A stretch of 64,000 nucleotides of DNA from Cladopsammia gracilis (taxonomy: Eukaryota > Cnidaria > Anthozoa > Scleractinia > Dendrophylliidae). Below the pieces are notes generated by a model. The model was given only the letters and a program-made list of their open reading frames with translations. It searched no databases and was not told the DNA's origin. The DNA is taken from the NCBI GenBank assembly GCA_022457155.1, contig JAJGOT010000003.1:316001-380000 (forward strand), given 5' to 3'. Position 1 is the stretch's first letter, and the number at the start of each line of letters is the position of its first letter. The position numbers and the translations under genes are program-made. This document shows, one piece after another, positions 45,673 through 55,003 of the stretch.

Positions 45673-47534
45673 ATGGCCGCAGAGCAACGACCGCGAGATG
45701 TGCAATATCCTCAGGCAGTCGAACCTCAAGCCGAACCAGCGCCGCTGGTAGTAGCGCCAAACCAGCCGCCTCCGGCTGAGCGACAGGAGCAACCTCAGCC
45801 TGCAGGACGAGTAGAAGGGGAAAGAGAGGGAAACGTCGAACTAGAGGTAATTTAAGACACGTGGAATTTACATTTTCTCATTCTGTTAGTTGTTTACATA
45901 GTCGTTAAAATTCGTGTTTCTGACCGAGAAGAACTCGTTTCACTGTGCTTGTTTAGTCCTGGTTTGCTGTGCTGCATTCAGTCATTGTTTGGAGAGTTAA
46001 AATGTTGTATTCTTATCCTTCGCGGTTGTTTCGTTAACTTTATCCTCGTATAAGTTTTGTCTCCTCGTTCGTTATCGTCGATACATTATGTTAATACATT
46101 TATAATTATGGAATATTCTCCAGGTTGTATTCAGTAGTTTTAAAGGTCGGCGTAATGGTATTTATTTATATTCCTGTGGTTTCATTTAGATTCGAGTAGG
46201 CGTTTAGCCCACTCAGTATTTATTCCGATAAATTAAGTGTGGTCGCGGTCGACCAATAAGTTAAGTGTGGTCGCGGTCGACCAATAAATTAAGTGTGGTC
46301 GCGGTCGACCAATGATTAAGCGTGGTCGCGGTCGATCGATAAATTAAGTGTTGTCGCGGTCGACTAATAACTTGAGTGTGGTCGCGCTCGACTAATAAAT
46401 TAAGTGTGGTCGCGGTCGACTAATACGTTAAGTGTGGTCGCTGTCGACTGAATGTAAGGGTGGTCGCGGTCGACCAATAAATTAAGTGTGGTCGCGGTCG
46501 ACCAATAAATTGAGTGTGGTCGCGGTCGACCAATAAATTAAGTGTGGTCGCGGTCGACCAGTAGATTAAGTGTGGTCGCGGTCGACCAATGGATTAAGTG
46601 TGGTCGCGGTCGACCAATAAAGTCTGGTCGCTGTCGACCGAATGTAATTGGGGTCGCGGTCGACCAATAAATTAAGTATGGTCGCGGTCGACCAATAAAT
46701 TAAGTGTGGTCGTGGTCGACTACTGACATCAAATGTGGTCGCTGTCGACCGAATGTAAGTATGGTCGCGGTCGACCGAATGTAAGTGTGGTCGCGGTCGA
46801 CTAATACATTAAGTGTGGTCGCGGTCGACCAATAAAAGTGTCGTCGCGGTCGACCAGTAAAAGTGTGGTCGGGGTCGACCACGAACAATTGACAGGGCCC
46901 GAGTGGACTGAGAGAACTGTATGGCAAGTGTCTTAGTGCGCATTTTTGTGTTTTGTAGAACCTGAAGAGAGAGCTCCAAACTTTGAAAAAGAGTATGGAG
47001 GATATGACAAAACCTACGGTGGCGACGCTAAGGAAGAAGGCTATGGATTACACGCACAGGCCGCTGACTGATTTCAATAAATTTGAAGCCCTGGAGATGC
47101 TGGAAAATTTGGAACATGGGGCAAGAGACAGCCGGGATGAGAAGGCAGAGTACTACCGTGTCGCCTGCCAGACGGCGAGAATAAAGATTGATTACCCCAA
47201 GGAACATTTCAGGTCCCTTTTGTCACGCCTCCTGGGGGACAAGGATCACCAGACGGTGTTTGAGGCGGTCGCGAAGGTGGAGAAATCCATGGCCAAATGG
47301 CGAGGTTCCGGCGAGCAATGGCGAGGCCCCGGTGGGCAATGGCGAGGCTCCGGCGACCGCATGAGTACATCCTACGGCGGGTGGCCCAGGAGGAATGGAC
47401 CGGGCCCCAGGTGTTACTACTGTGATAGGGTGGGCCACATCGCGGCTAATTGCTTTAATAAGAGGAGAGATCAGCGCCCGGGCCCTTATCGCCGGTACCA
47501 GCCGACGAAAAATGAGGCTCCAAAAGACCAATAG
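45673..47534 (+). CDS. Ngaro Gag-like protein (two exons)
   Basis: I place the start at the ATG at 45673 (G at -3 and G at +4). Exon 1 (45673-45846) encodes 58 mostly Pro/Gln/Glu-rich, disordered-looking residues. A GT donor follows directly at 45847; without splicing the frame stops three codons later. The matching AG acceptor ends at 46958, in the same phase. Exon 2 (46959-47534, 191 codons) opens with a heptad-like NLKRELQTLKKSMEDM, has a charged alpha-helical middle, WRGSGEQWRGPGGQWRG repeats, and a zinc knuckle C-x2-C-x4-H-x4-C at 47412-47453, then a basic tail. Total about 249 aa. Gag proteins bind and package element RNA. The splicing is inferred from frames and consensus sites. Confidence 0.75.
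45847..46958 (+). other. Predicted phase-0 intron of Ngaro gag
   Basis: GTAATT donor, TTTTTGTGTTTTGTAG acceptor, 1,112 bp. It joins two frames that are otherwise separated by stops. Most of its 3' half is the palindromic minisatellite at 46230-46880. Confidence 0.65.
46230..46880 (+). repeat. Palindromic minisatellite in the Ngaro intron, 24 units
   Basis: Units of about 26-29 bp built on GTGGTCGCGGTCGACCAATA and AATTAAGT. GGTCGCGGTCGACC is self-complementary apart from the centre, so a transcript could form a series of short hairpins. Central SalI-type GTCGAC sites occur in nearly every unit. Confidence 0.95.
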
Positions 47535-48040
47535 GGAGCGCACAACGATGGGATTGGGACATAGCGTCTATTTCTAAATGATAATAATGTTTAGACGATC
47601 ATGTAGTGCCGTAACATATTTAAGAGAATTAAATAATCTAGGACCGACTGAATACTCCTGTGTGATAATAGCATGTGTGGATCTAATAAAGGAGGAAGCC
47701 CTCAGTGATTGTGCAAACTGATATATGTTGTATTTTGTATGATTTTACCCCCACGCTTTACTTGTCATGGGAATCAGGGGGAAAGAGGCTCGAGGAGCTC
47801 TCTAGATTGCCTGGTACGTTGTCATGGCAATAAATAATTTCGGTTTTGTTCATTAATTTATGAGCTTCACATAATAACGCTCTGCGCAGCCACGGGGAGA
47901 TGGGAGTTTTGAAAACTGGCTTCAAAACAGCCTCCCGGTCATACTGGGTCGGAACTGCCGTCTCTCCGCTGGTTTGCACGGGACTTCTTTGTTTCTCGTT
48001 AAATTATTCATCTTCGTTCTATTGCTATCGTTTATTGTAG
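47535..48040 (+). other. Ngaro spacer between gag and RT
   Basis: No conserved frame. TTTATTGTAG at 48031-48040 is a plausible splice acceptor directly before the open RT frame (codons from 48041). I could not find a convincing donor of the right phase at the end of gag. Confidence 0.5.
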
Positions 48041-49138
48041 GCAATATACTGGTGTTGGGAAAAGGATAAGGATTTCGATATGGTTGTCATAAACGAGGGA
48101 ACCAAGAGAAATGACATACGTTGGGTGAATTTCATGGGAGATCCCGTGCCAACCAGTGGAGAGACGGTGGTAAAAAGGGAGCTGGAGAAAACGGCCCTTT
48201 TAGTGGGAAAAGGGGAACTAATAGGAGAAGTGGACCAATTGGTCTTCAGAGACCCCAATAGCTTTGTCGCGGGCGAATTACACGAACATGCGGCACAATG
48301 GGCGAATATTGCTGCAACAGCGCCGATCGAAAACCGTGTCGAGGTATTAGAATGGATCGAGAGAAAGGTATCGATTTTCTCCTTTTTTCAACACTTTAAA
48401 GGAACTTTCAAAGGAGAGAACTATGATTCGGACTGCCCACCTAGTAGGTCATTTCGCAATAATGTCTCGTGCAAATCGTTTGGTGAGTTTATTCGGAAAA
48501 CTCTCCTGGCTCGTCTAAAGACTGGGGCCATATCGTTACTGGGGAAAGTTGGGCAAACAGAGGCCCCGCATATCGTGCTACCGCTGACCGTCGAGCCCAC
48601 AAAGCCTCGACTGTGTCAGGACGCGCGATACTTGAATTTGTGGATGCAAGACAAACCTTTCTCTTTGGATAAAATCACGGATCTGCCCCGGTACGTTCCG
48701 AAGGACTCCTTCCAGACTGTGCTGGACGACAAATCCGGCTACGATCATCTCCTCCTAACTGAAGATAGTCGCACTTATTTTGGCATTCAGTGGGGCGGAT
48801 GGTATTTTGTTTATAACACACTTCCATTTGGGTGGAAAATTTCTCCTTATATTTATCATTCCACGGGCTTAATGGCGTCTAACTACTTTCGGTCCCTCGG
48901 AATACCATGTTCCCTTTATATTGACGACCGGCATAATGGTGAGCTCCAAGTACCATTAGACGGTGGCGCGTACGCGGGCCTGGAAAGTTCTGAACAGAGG
49001 CATTTCGCCGCGGCCAAGTCAGCAATCTTTCTAGTGGCCTTTTATCTGGTTCGGCTAGGCTATTTTTTTAGGTCTGGCAAAGTCCACGTTGATTCCCCAA
49101 AAGATCGTCTCATACCTGGGTTTTCTCGTGGACTCTAG
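48041..49138 (+). CDS. Ngaro reverse transcriptase
   Basis: The frame is open from the putative acceptor at 48040; the first ATG is at 48080. Counting from that ATG: an N-terminal linker to about 150; LPLTVEPTKPRLCQDARYLN about 168-186; VLDDKSGYDHL with the first catalytic Asp about 214-224; LPFGWKISP 248-256; and CSLYIDDRH with the YIDD catalytic pair about 277-285. It copies element RNA into DNA. The frame runs into unrelated sequence after about 49070 and stops at 49138. The rest of the domain continues in the +1 frame, the change coinciding with a T7 run at 49063-49069. One base less in that run would keep the frame open into RNase H, so this is a frameshift mutation, an assembly error or, less likely, programmed +1 shifting. 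Confidence 0.9.
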   Translation, partial: AIYWCWEKDKDFDMVVINEGTKRNDIRWVNFMGDPVPTSGETVVKRELEKTALLVGKGELIGEVDQLVFRDPNSFVAGELHEHAAQWANIAATAPIENRVEVLEWIERKVSIFSFFQHFKGTFKGENYDSDCPPSRSFRNNVSCKSFGEFIRKTLLARLKTGAISLLGKVGQTEAPHIVLPLTVEPTKPRLCQDARYLNLWMQDKPFSLDKITDLPRYVPKDSFQTVLDDKSGYDHLLLTEDSRTYFGIQWGGWYFVYNTLPFGWKISPYIYHSTGLMASNYFRSLGIPCSLYIDDRHNGELQVPLDGGAYAGLESSEQRHFAAAKSAIFLVAFYLVRLGYFFRSGKVHVDSPKDRLIPGFSRGL

Positions 49139-50282
49139 GAGAGAAGTATTCCATTTGAAGGCAGACAAACAGAGGAAGTTTGTTGAATTGATAAAAGCTA
49201 TTTTGGCAAGTCGCTGGGTCCTGGTTAAGACTCTGCAGCGGATAACGGGAAAATGCGTCTCGTTTTCACTGGTGGTGCCCGGAGCAAGGCTGTTCACAAG
49301 GGAAATGAATGCGGCAATTTCGATTGGTCTGCGTAAAATGAAACCAGTGCACGTTCAAGGCGCACTCCGGGAGGAGATTGCGCACTGGTTATTCCTTGAA
49401 CAGTGGGATCAACCCATAGGGTGGCGAGAGGAGAGGCATTTACAAGTGAAGCTCGCATCAGATGCCTCTCAGTCTGGTTGGGGTGGGGTCATCCTATCAC
49501 CGTTTACACAAGAAGCGTCTGACTATTGGACAGAAGAGGAGGTGGGTCTGGATACCTCGACTAAGGAGGCCCTAGCAGTTGACCATGTGCTGCGCGCATT
49601 TACTAATCATGTAACTAATGCGCGAGTTGACATAATGGTTGACAACCAAGCCGTAGTACATGTTTGGAATCACCAAGGGGGTCGCAGTCTTTCATTAAAC
49701 AAGGCAATTAAAAAACTGTTCTTTACTACAACAGAACTGAATATATTACTGCGTTTGTCGTATGTTTCCACCCATTTGAATCCAGCTGACTCCCCCTCGC
49801 GAAGATTATCGCACCTTGATGTGAAACTAGCTCCCCGGGTATGGCGCATGGTACAACAGCAATTTGGAGGTCCCGATGGCCACTCCTGCGATCTCATGGC
49901 CCTAGATTCCAATGCCATGACTGACAAGACAGGCACGCCTTTGCCACACTTCACGCCATACCCTTCTCCAGGATCATTGGGTGTTAATGTGTTTGCACAA
50001 GATCTTACGCGGTTTCCGTCGGTGATGCAGAACCCGTACGTGTTTCCCCCGAGTGAACTGGTAGGCCCGGTTTGGAGGTATCTCAGGTCCTGTGGGCAGC
50101 CCTGCACGATGGTGGTGATTGATAGCTACCCCAGACAATTCTGGTGGCCTTTGTTAGAGGGATCTGCACAGAGGAGAAGCCGGCTTGTGAGGCGTAGCGA
50201 CGCAGCTACTTTACTCTACCCCTCAAAGGAGGGTTGGCTCCCTGGAACGTCGGCCCGAGGGGACATTTGGGCCTTCCGCGTG
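49059..50282 (+). CDS. Ngaro RT thumb and RNase H
   Basis: The frame is open from 49059, but the coding match begins after the T7 run. It starts with the end of the RT (PQKIVSYLGFLVDSRREVFHL), followed by a thumb/connection helix region and RNase H. Candidate RNase H acidic residues are in KLASDASQSGWGG, DTSTKEALAVDH, DIMVDNQAVVHVW and THLNPADSPSR, the usual order for DIRS-group enzymes. The role is removal of RNA from the RNA-DNA hybrid. Unspliced, the frame stops at 50291. A GT donor at 50283, in phase 0, would instead join it to the recombinase frame. Confidence 0.85.
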
Positions 50283-50439
50283 GTATTTTAGAGAACTGTA
50301 ATATAATGATTATGAGACATCGGGCGATACGAGAAACATGATTTTCTATGTCGTATAGAATAGGAGGTGCTCAGAACTGAATTACTTACTAATAAAACCT
50401 GATATAATCGTGATAACCGTTTCTTTGTTTGTGTCATAG
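50283..50439 (+). other. Predicted phase-0 intron joining RNase H to recombinase
   Basis: GTATTTTAG...TTTGTGTCATAG, 157 bp. Removing it fuses the two open frames without a shift. Spliceosomal introns are known in some DIRS-group elements; use of this one is inferred. Confidence 0.55.
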
Positions 50440-51822
50440 GATCTACCGATAATAGCCAAGTTGTTTACCCCTTCCGTTAGGTGCCCAGTATGCGCTCATG
50501 CCAATGATCAGGATTTTCGTTATTGCCAGCGATGTGGCTACAATAGACGAGTTCGGTTCCCTAGCGCGGCGAAGAAGAAGGATATAAATCTCGAACGAAT
50601 TGAACAGAGGTTGCAGCAATTATGGAATTTTGACCGTGCGACGAGTTATACTAAGCAAAAGGACTCTTTGAAACAGGAATTAGAGGCTTTTCTGTCGGCG
50701 CTCCCAGGCTACGTTACCTTGGAAACCGTAACACCCCGGGATATATGTCGCTTTCTTGTCTACAAAGACAAGGATGGGAAGACCCAGGTGCACCGCAACG
50801 CTTGTGAATTTCTGGGGAAAAGAGGGAGGTTTCACTGTGGGTGCCCGACACATCTTTCTTACAAAACGGTGGACTCCTATATAGGAAAACTAAGGGCGAT
50901 ATTCCACGCGATGGGAAGAGATGGGGATTGGGACAAACGTTTACGTTTAGGTAATCCGGCGGCTGACAAATCAGTTAAAGATTACTTGAAATTAGTCTCC
51001 GCTGAACAACTGCAGGCACGGATAACCCCCAAGCAGGCGACGCCATTTTTTGTAGATAAACTGGCACAACTGTCTGTGTATTTGGAAACGAAGCTACAAG
51101 AGACAGACAGGGCGAGGGTCATTGATCGCTTTGTCCTAGCCCGCGATCAAGCTTACTTCAAGCTGGCATTTTTTAGCGGGGACAGACCGGGAGATCTGGG
51201 GCAAGTGAAGGTCCCAGAAATTTTGCGGTTCCCGAATAATGATGGCTTCTTATTCAATCACATTTGGGGCAAGACTCTTCGAGATGGCGATCAAAACGTT
51301 TTTGGAGTCAGACGGAACCCACAGAAGGAGATATGTCCGATAAGGGGGATTGAGCGCTATCTGGAGATAGCTAGGGAGATACGCATTGACCTTACGCGGG
51401 GCTACCTCTTCCGTCCTATCACGCCTGACCTTGGCGTCCGAGATGGGCCCCTATCCTCGTCCGCAGCTGAGGCGCGCTTAAAAGTCTACCTAACGGACAT
51501 GAAAGCTGATGACGGGGAAACGTTGCATGGTTTCAGGGCGGGGTGCGCAATCACCCTCGCATTGACTGGATCGGATCTCGCCGAAATCATGGACCATGTA
51601 GGCTGGTCAAACAGACACACGGCGCTTTACTATATGCAACTGGCAAAGGTCCTGAATCCCGCCGGAGCGTCGGCGAGGCTCGCTTCAGGGTCTCACGAGG
51701 GGCCGGTCAATGCCTGGCAGGATATCAACGAACTCAAACGTTTCGTCTGCGCCTTTCCACCGGTGCAAGCCCAAGGACATAAAAGGGGACGGGAAGATGC
51801 GGCTTGTTACAGTAACGGTTAA
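50440..51822 (+). CDS. Ngaro tyrosine recombinase
   Basis: Open from the putative acceptor at 50440. Numbering from codon 50461: a zinc-ribbon-like N-terminus (CPVC at 8-11, CQRC at 22-25); a helical SAM-like core-binding region about 40-180, with an extra CGC motif near 126-128; then the catalytic domain with the first Arg in FFSGDRPGDL (R242), the H-x-x-R box LHGFRAG (H356, R359), and HVGWSNRHTALYYMQL (H379; nucleophile Tyr390 or 391). All R-H-R-H/W-Y positions are present and there is no internal stop, so the enzyme may be intact. It would recombine the circular cDNA with the genome through a short identical core, here probably ACTATT. No ATG lies at the frame start, in keeping with expression by splicing from the RT-RNase H exon. 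Confidence 0.9.
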   Translation, partial: DLPIIAKLFTPSVRCPVCAHANDQDFRYCQRCGYNRRVRFPSAAKKKDINLERIEQRLQQLWNFDRATSYTKQKDSLKQELEAFLSALPGYVTLETVTPRDICRFLVYKDKDGKTQVHRNACEFLGKRGRFHCGCPTHLSYKTVDSYIGKLRAIFHAMGRDGDWDKRLRLGNPAADKSVKDYLKLVSAEQLQARITPKQATPFFVDKLAQLSVYLETKLQETDRARVIDRFVLARDQAYFKLAFFSGDRPGDLGQVKVPEILRFPNNDGFLFNHIWGKTLRDGDQNVFGVRRNPQKEICPIRGIERYLEIAREIRIDLTRGYLFRPITPDLGVRDGPLSSSAAEARLKVYLTDMKADDGETLHGFRAGCAITLALTGSDLAEIMDHVGWSNRHTALYYMQLAKVLNPAGASARLASGSHEGPVNAWQDINELKRFVCAFPPVQAQGHKRGREDAACYSNG

Positions 51823-52044
51823 ATTAACGAGTGAGTCACGATTTAGGTTTGGGGGATTTTGTGAGGAGTAAGGGGGAATTGGCGTCTGGGCTTATACCGC
51901 GGAATAGCCTGGGAGGACGCTAGGGGATTATATTTGGCCCGAGCTGCAACCGATGGCTCCCTTGGCGGAATATCTTTAGGTATGGGAGAGGAAGCCATCG
52001 GTTGGTTGTAGTTTATAATAGTAACAAGACTATATAGGCCAGGA
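51823..52044 (+). other. Ngaro 3' region before B1
   Basis: Non-coding. ACCGATGGCT and AGCCATCGGT at about 51949-52000 form an inverted pair around GGAATATCTTTAGG, a possible RNA hairpin. Confidence 0.5.
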
Positions 52045-52383
52045 GCCGAATTTATTCCCCAATCTCAATGCGATGTGACAATGGATGCGGTGCAGAATAG
52101 GTTACTATTCGCACTGCATATATTACGAACAACGCTATAAAATCTACCACCATGAATAAATTACCCCATTGCTGCTCAACTACAGAAGCGGAGGGAGTGT
52201 TGTAATGGAGCGATGTGACAAACATCATCGGACCTAGGACGGCAGTAGGACAGGGACGGGTATGTCAAGCGCCCTCCCACCCTCCCAATCTGAATCGCAC
52301 TGTGACCATTGTCAGGTCGCCGAATTTATTCCCCAATCTCAATGCGATGTGACAATGGATGCGGTGCAGAATAGGTTACTATT
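52045..52383 (+). repeat. Ngaro B1-A2-B2 terminal block
   Basis: B1 52045-52109, A2 52104-52191 (overlapping in ACTATT), spacer 52192-52318, B2 52319-52383. The small frame at 52262-52486 crosses B2 into flanking DNA and is not a gene. Confidence 0.9.
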
Positions 52384-53423
52384 GTGTTGCGTAATTGTTT
52401 TGGGGCATATTTATAAGATATGTTGGTTTTATAGAAACATAAAAGACAGGGTATTTGAGTTTGAGCGAAAAAAGCTAGACAGATAGTTGATTACATCAGA
52501 AAGATATGAAAGTTGGAAAAGGTGAAAAAGAGTGAAAAGGTGAAAAACAAATTTGATTGACAATCAATGAAATTTTTATTCATGAGATGTGTATGAAATT
52601 AAGTTTTTAGTATTGTTAAAATAAGAGAATTTAGAGTTGTAACATTAGAAAAGTAAAGTTTATTTGATTTACGTTTAAGGAATTTGCTAAAATTAAGTAT
52701 AATCTAATGAATTTGGTTACAGAAATAAAACGTGACTTTCTTATCGTTCATTGTTCCTCAGTGAAAACATTTGCCACTAAAAGCATAATCAATTTTGAAT
52801 GACGCCGGCAGGAAAACTTCAATTTTAATTAAAATTTCTTTAAATTCACACGTAAAGGAAAATAGTCTTGACGAGTTTTTCGGTGCGAGGTCAATTCTAA
52901 ATAAAACAACTAAATAAAATGGGGACATTAATGAATTAAAATCGTGTCGGTTAAATGGAATTTCGAATTGGTTTTTTTTTCGCTATCAGAGAGAACATTT
53001 GTGTTGGAATCTTGGTACGAATTCTGGAGGAAGTTATTATAGGCGACAAAATTCCGAGGTCAAGGATGCTTATATTAGTATTTGTTTTACACAGGAAAAG
53101 GTGAAGTAGCCAGGCGCGTACCTGCCTTTAAGCAAATAAGCACGGGCTTACAAGCCGTTCGGACGGTATAATAACTTTTTTAAAAAATGTTGTATTTGGA
53201 CATTTCACAAAGCTCGGCTGCTCGACTCAGCGGTAATGCAACTGTAGACTTGGAGTAGACTTGTCAAAAGGCGTATTGACATACAGTCCAGGGAACGCAG
53301 GAAATGGCGATTCAGAGACCACTTTCAAACATTTCCCGGAAGGGAGGGGGCATGCTTCCGGACCCCCCTAAAAGTTCGTGCCTTCGGCACTCATGTTTGA
53401 GCCTACGACACTCAAGTCCCTGA
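52384..53423. other. No gene recognised
   Basis: Right flank of the Ngaro element, AT-rich, no supported feature. Confidence 0.45.
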
Positions 53424-53847
53424 CTAACAATGACACTCACAACCATCAAGGCTTACAATCAGAAAATGGCTAGGAACGTCCCTGGTAGCATTTATTGAGA
53501 TAACTTGTAAGAAAACAAATGTATCATCGAGGTAATAATTACCAAACATATCGCTGACGCATAACTCCCAAGTCATAGTAAGTTCGCGAGAAAATGGATC
53601 GTTATGAGAGAGTAGAAGCGCTCGGCAACTTAGTAGTAAAAATACCCTGAACAGCCCGATTAAAAACTCGTAGAGTTCTAGTTCTTTATTTGCTGAGGGC
53701 GTCTCTGTTCCTCCCTCTTGAATGGCGGTATTCTTGCCTACTGTGTTCTCATAACCGACAAACTGCAAGGCTGAGCTGACTATGGGTCATTGTGCAATCT
53801 ATTTACGACTGCATTCTTGTAGTCGTTCTTAGTTTGCTACAAGCTAC

Positions 53848-53895
53848 ACCGCACTGACGAGCCCCAACAGTGAGCGCGAAACAGGTGTCCGCGGT
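53848..53895 (+). ncRNA. Hammerhead ribozyme-like motif, unit 1
   Basis: Stem I ACCGC/GCGGT with an A-C mismatch next to the core, core CTGACGA (53854-53860), GAAAC (53878-53882), stem III hairpin AC-AGGT-GT, cleavage after GTC (53889). The core is intact but stem II is largely unpaired, so activity is doubtful. Confidence 0.6.
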
Positions 53896-54372
53896 TGCTA
53901 CCCTGCTTTATCGGTTTCTTTCGTATTGGTGTCTCGCAAAATCTACTTTTTTACGTAGTCAGATCAACCTTGCAGTTTGTCGGTTATGTTTGTTCATTTT
54001 TGGCTGATTAGGTCTTTCGTAGATCCTACGTATCGTTTACAGCATTATCGTTTGCGGTCTTTTGCAGTTTTTAGTTCTATTTTCATATGTTTTGGGACCG
54101 TAGGTCTATACTAGATCCAATAAGCTGGGTTTCTTTCAGCATGGTTTTGTCCATGCGTTTGAATGTTTACATTGGCTTGCCATTCAGTTTTTGCGAGACA
54201 CCATTGTGACATCTAGCTTGGGATGGTTTGATCCCCGCAACACGTGATGTGGCACGCGTGATGCAGGTGACAAGTTGGTTCCAAGGTACGGAACTTGATA
54301 TTGTGAATGGGTCATTGTGCAATCTATTTACGACTGCATTCTTGTAGTCGTTCATAGTTTGCTACCAGCTAC

Positions 54373-54419
54373 ACCGCGCTGATTTGCCGGCCCAACGGGG
54401 CGAAACAGCTGTCCGCGGT
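54373..54419 (+). ncRNA. Hammerhead ribozyme-like motif, unit 2
   Basis: Perfect 6-bp stem I ACCGCG/CGCGGT, strong stem II (GCCC/GGGC), GAAAC (54402-54406), stem III AC-AGCT-GT, cleavage after GTC (54413). The first core box reads CTGATTTG instead of CTGANGA, so this copy is probably inactive. Damage differs from unit 1, which implies that the ancestral unit was intact. Confidence 0.65.
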
Positions 54420-55003
54420 TGCTACCCTGCTTTATCAGTTTCTGTCGTATTGATGTCTCGCAAAATCTACTTTTTTACGTAGTCAGATCAGCCTTGCACT
54501 TTGTCGGTTATATTTGTTCATTTTTGGCTGATTAGATCTTTCGTAGATCCCACGTATCGTTTACAGCATTATCGTTTGCGGTCTTTTGCAGTTTTTAGTT
54601 CTACTGTGTTCTCTTCGGTCATGATCGTCAGACTATCGGTCCCCAACTTCGTTAGGGCCTAGGCTGGATGTGGTTTGAGACCACCTACGTTGGCCTCTCC
54701 AGCAAAGTGTTTTTGAACGAGTAAACGAGTCAAAACAGCTCCAATCGAAAGTAGTTGACTTTGCCGCGTTAAGCGCAAATCGTGCAATGACTTGCGCAAG
54801 CGCCGTGCTGTCTCATGGTATCTTCGCCTTCTGGTCATATGATAGAATAGCTCCAACGCGCTCAGATCATGTAATTTGTGATAATTTTGATTAGCATAAA
54901 TTAATATTTTGCCAGCACGGTACAGAGAACCGGGTACTAGTGTAGTGCGCAGGGGCTCACGGTTTGTGAGTTTGAAAAGCGTCCGTCGATAGAATTGTGT
55001 CAT

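Larger units (their letters stand above)
45509..52383 (+). mobile_element. Ngaro-type tyrosine-recombinase retrotransposon, 6,875 bp
   Basis: Split direct repeats define it: A1 (45509-45596) at the left; B1 (52045-52109), A2 (52104-52191) and B2 (52319-52383) at the right. A1 equals A2 (88 bp) and B1 equals B2 (65 bp) with no differences I can find. A begins and B ends with ACTATT, and B1 and A2 overlap in that hexamer, so joining the outer ends would recreate the inner junction, as expected for a circular intermediate. Between lie, in order, gag, reverse transcriptase, RNase H and tyrosine recombinase. No methyltransferase domain (a DIRS hallmark) is seen, which with direct rather than inverted repeats favours Ngaro/PAT-type over DIRS. 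The identical repeats suggest recent insertion. Confidence 0.9.
53751..54600 (+). mobile_element. Retrozyme-like insertion, 1.57 head-to-tail monomers
   Basis: Bounded by the 13-bp direct repeat CTACTGTGTTCTC (53738-53750 and 54601-54613). After a 31-bp inverted piece (complement of about 53957-53988, two mismatches) comes a 298-bp sequence (53782-54079), a 227-bp spacer, and a second copy of the 298-bp sequence (54307-54603). Each copy contains a hammerhead-like motif at the same place; predicted cleavage sites are 524 nt apart. This is what reverse transcription of a multimeric or circular ribozyme-processed RNA would leave. No protein is encoded. An LTR-type reading (298-bp LTRs around a 227-bp interior) is the alternative, but no primer-binding site is visible. 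Confidence 0.7.
53424..55003 (-). pseudogene. Unrecognised minus-strand frame split by an insertion
   Basis: Two minus-strand frames, 55003-54659 (114 codons) and 53768-53424, lie on either side of the 850-bp insertion at 53751-54600. Without the insertion they would be in the same frame, with a single TAG (54659-54661) between them. An ATG 14 codons after that TAG gives MTEE just before the insertion, and reading resumes as NTVGKNTAIQEGG after it. The upstream part is basic and helical (HMTRRRRYHETARRLRKSL). I recognise no family. It may be an exon of an unknown gene or decayed element coding sequence; chance is not excluded. Confidence 0.35.

Noticed and set aside
48080..49138. Programmed -1 frameshift at T7 in the RT
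   Set aside because: The -1 frame meets TAG at 49069-49071; the domain continues in the +1 frame, so a one-base length change is simpler.
52262..52486. 74-codon frame after the recombinase
   Set aside because: It starts in the terminal repeat block and crosses B2 into flanking DNA.
53782..54603. Ordinary short LTR retrotransposon
   Set aside because: The outer end is not an LTR end (a 31-bp inverted piece intervenes), the target repeat is 13 bp, no TG...CA ends or primer-binding site are visible, and both copies carry a ribozyme motif. It is kept only as an alternative.
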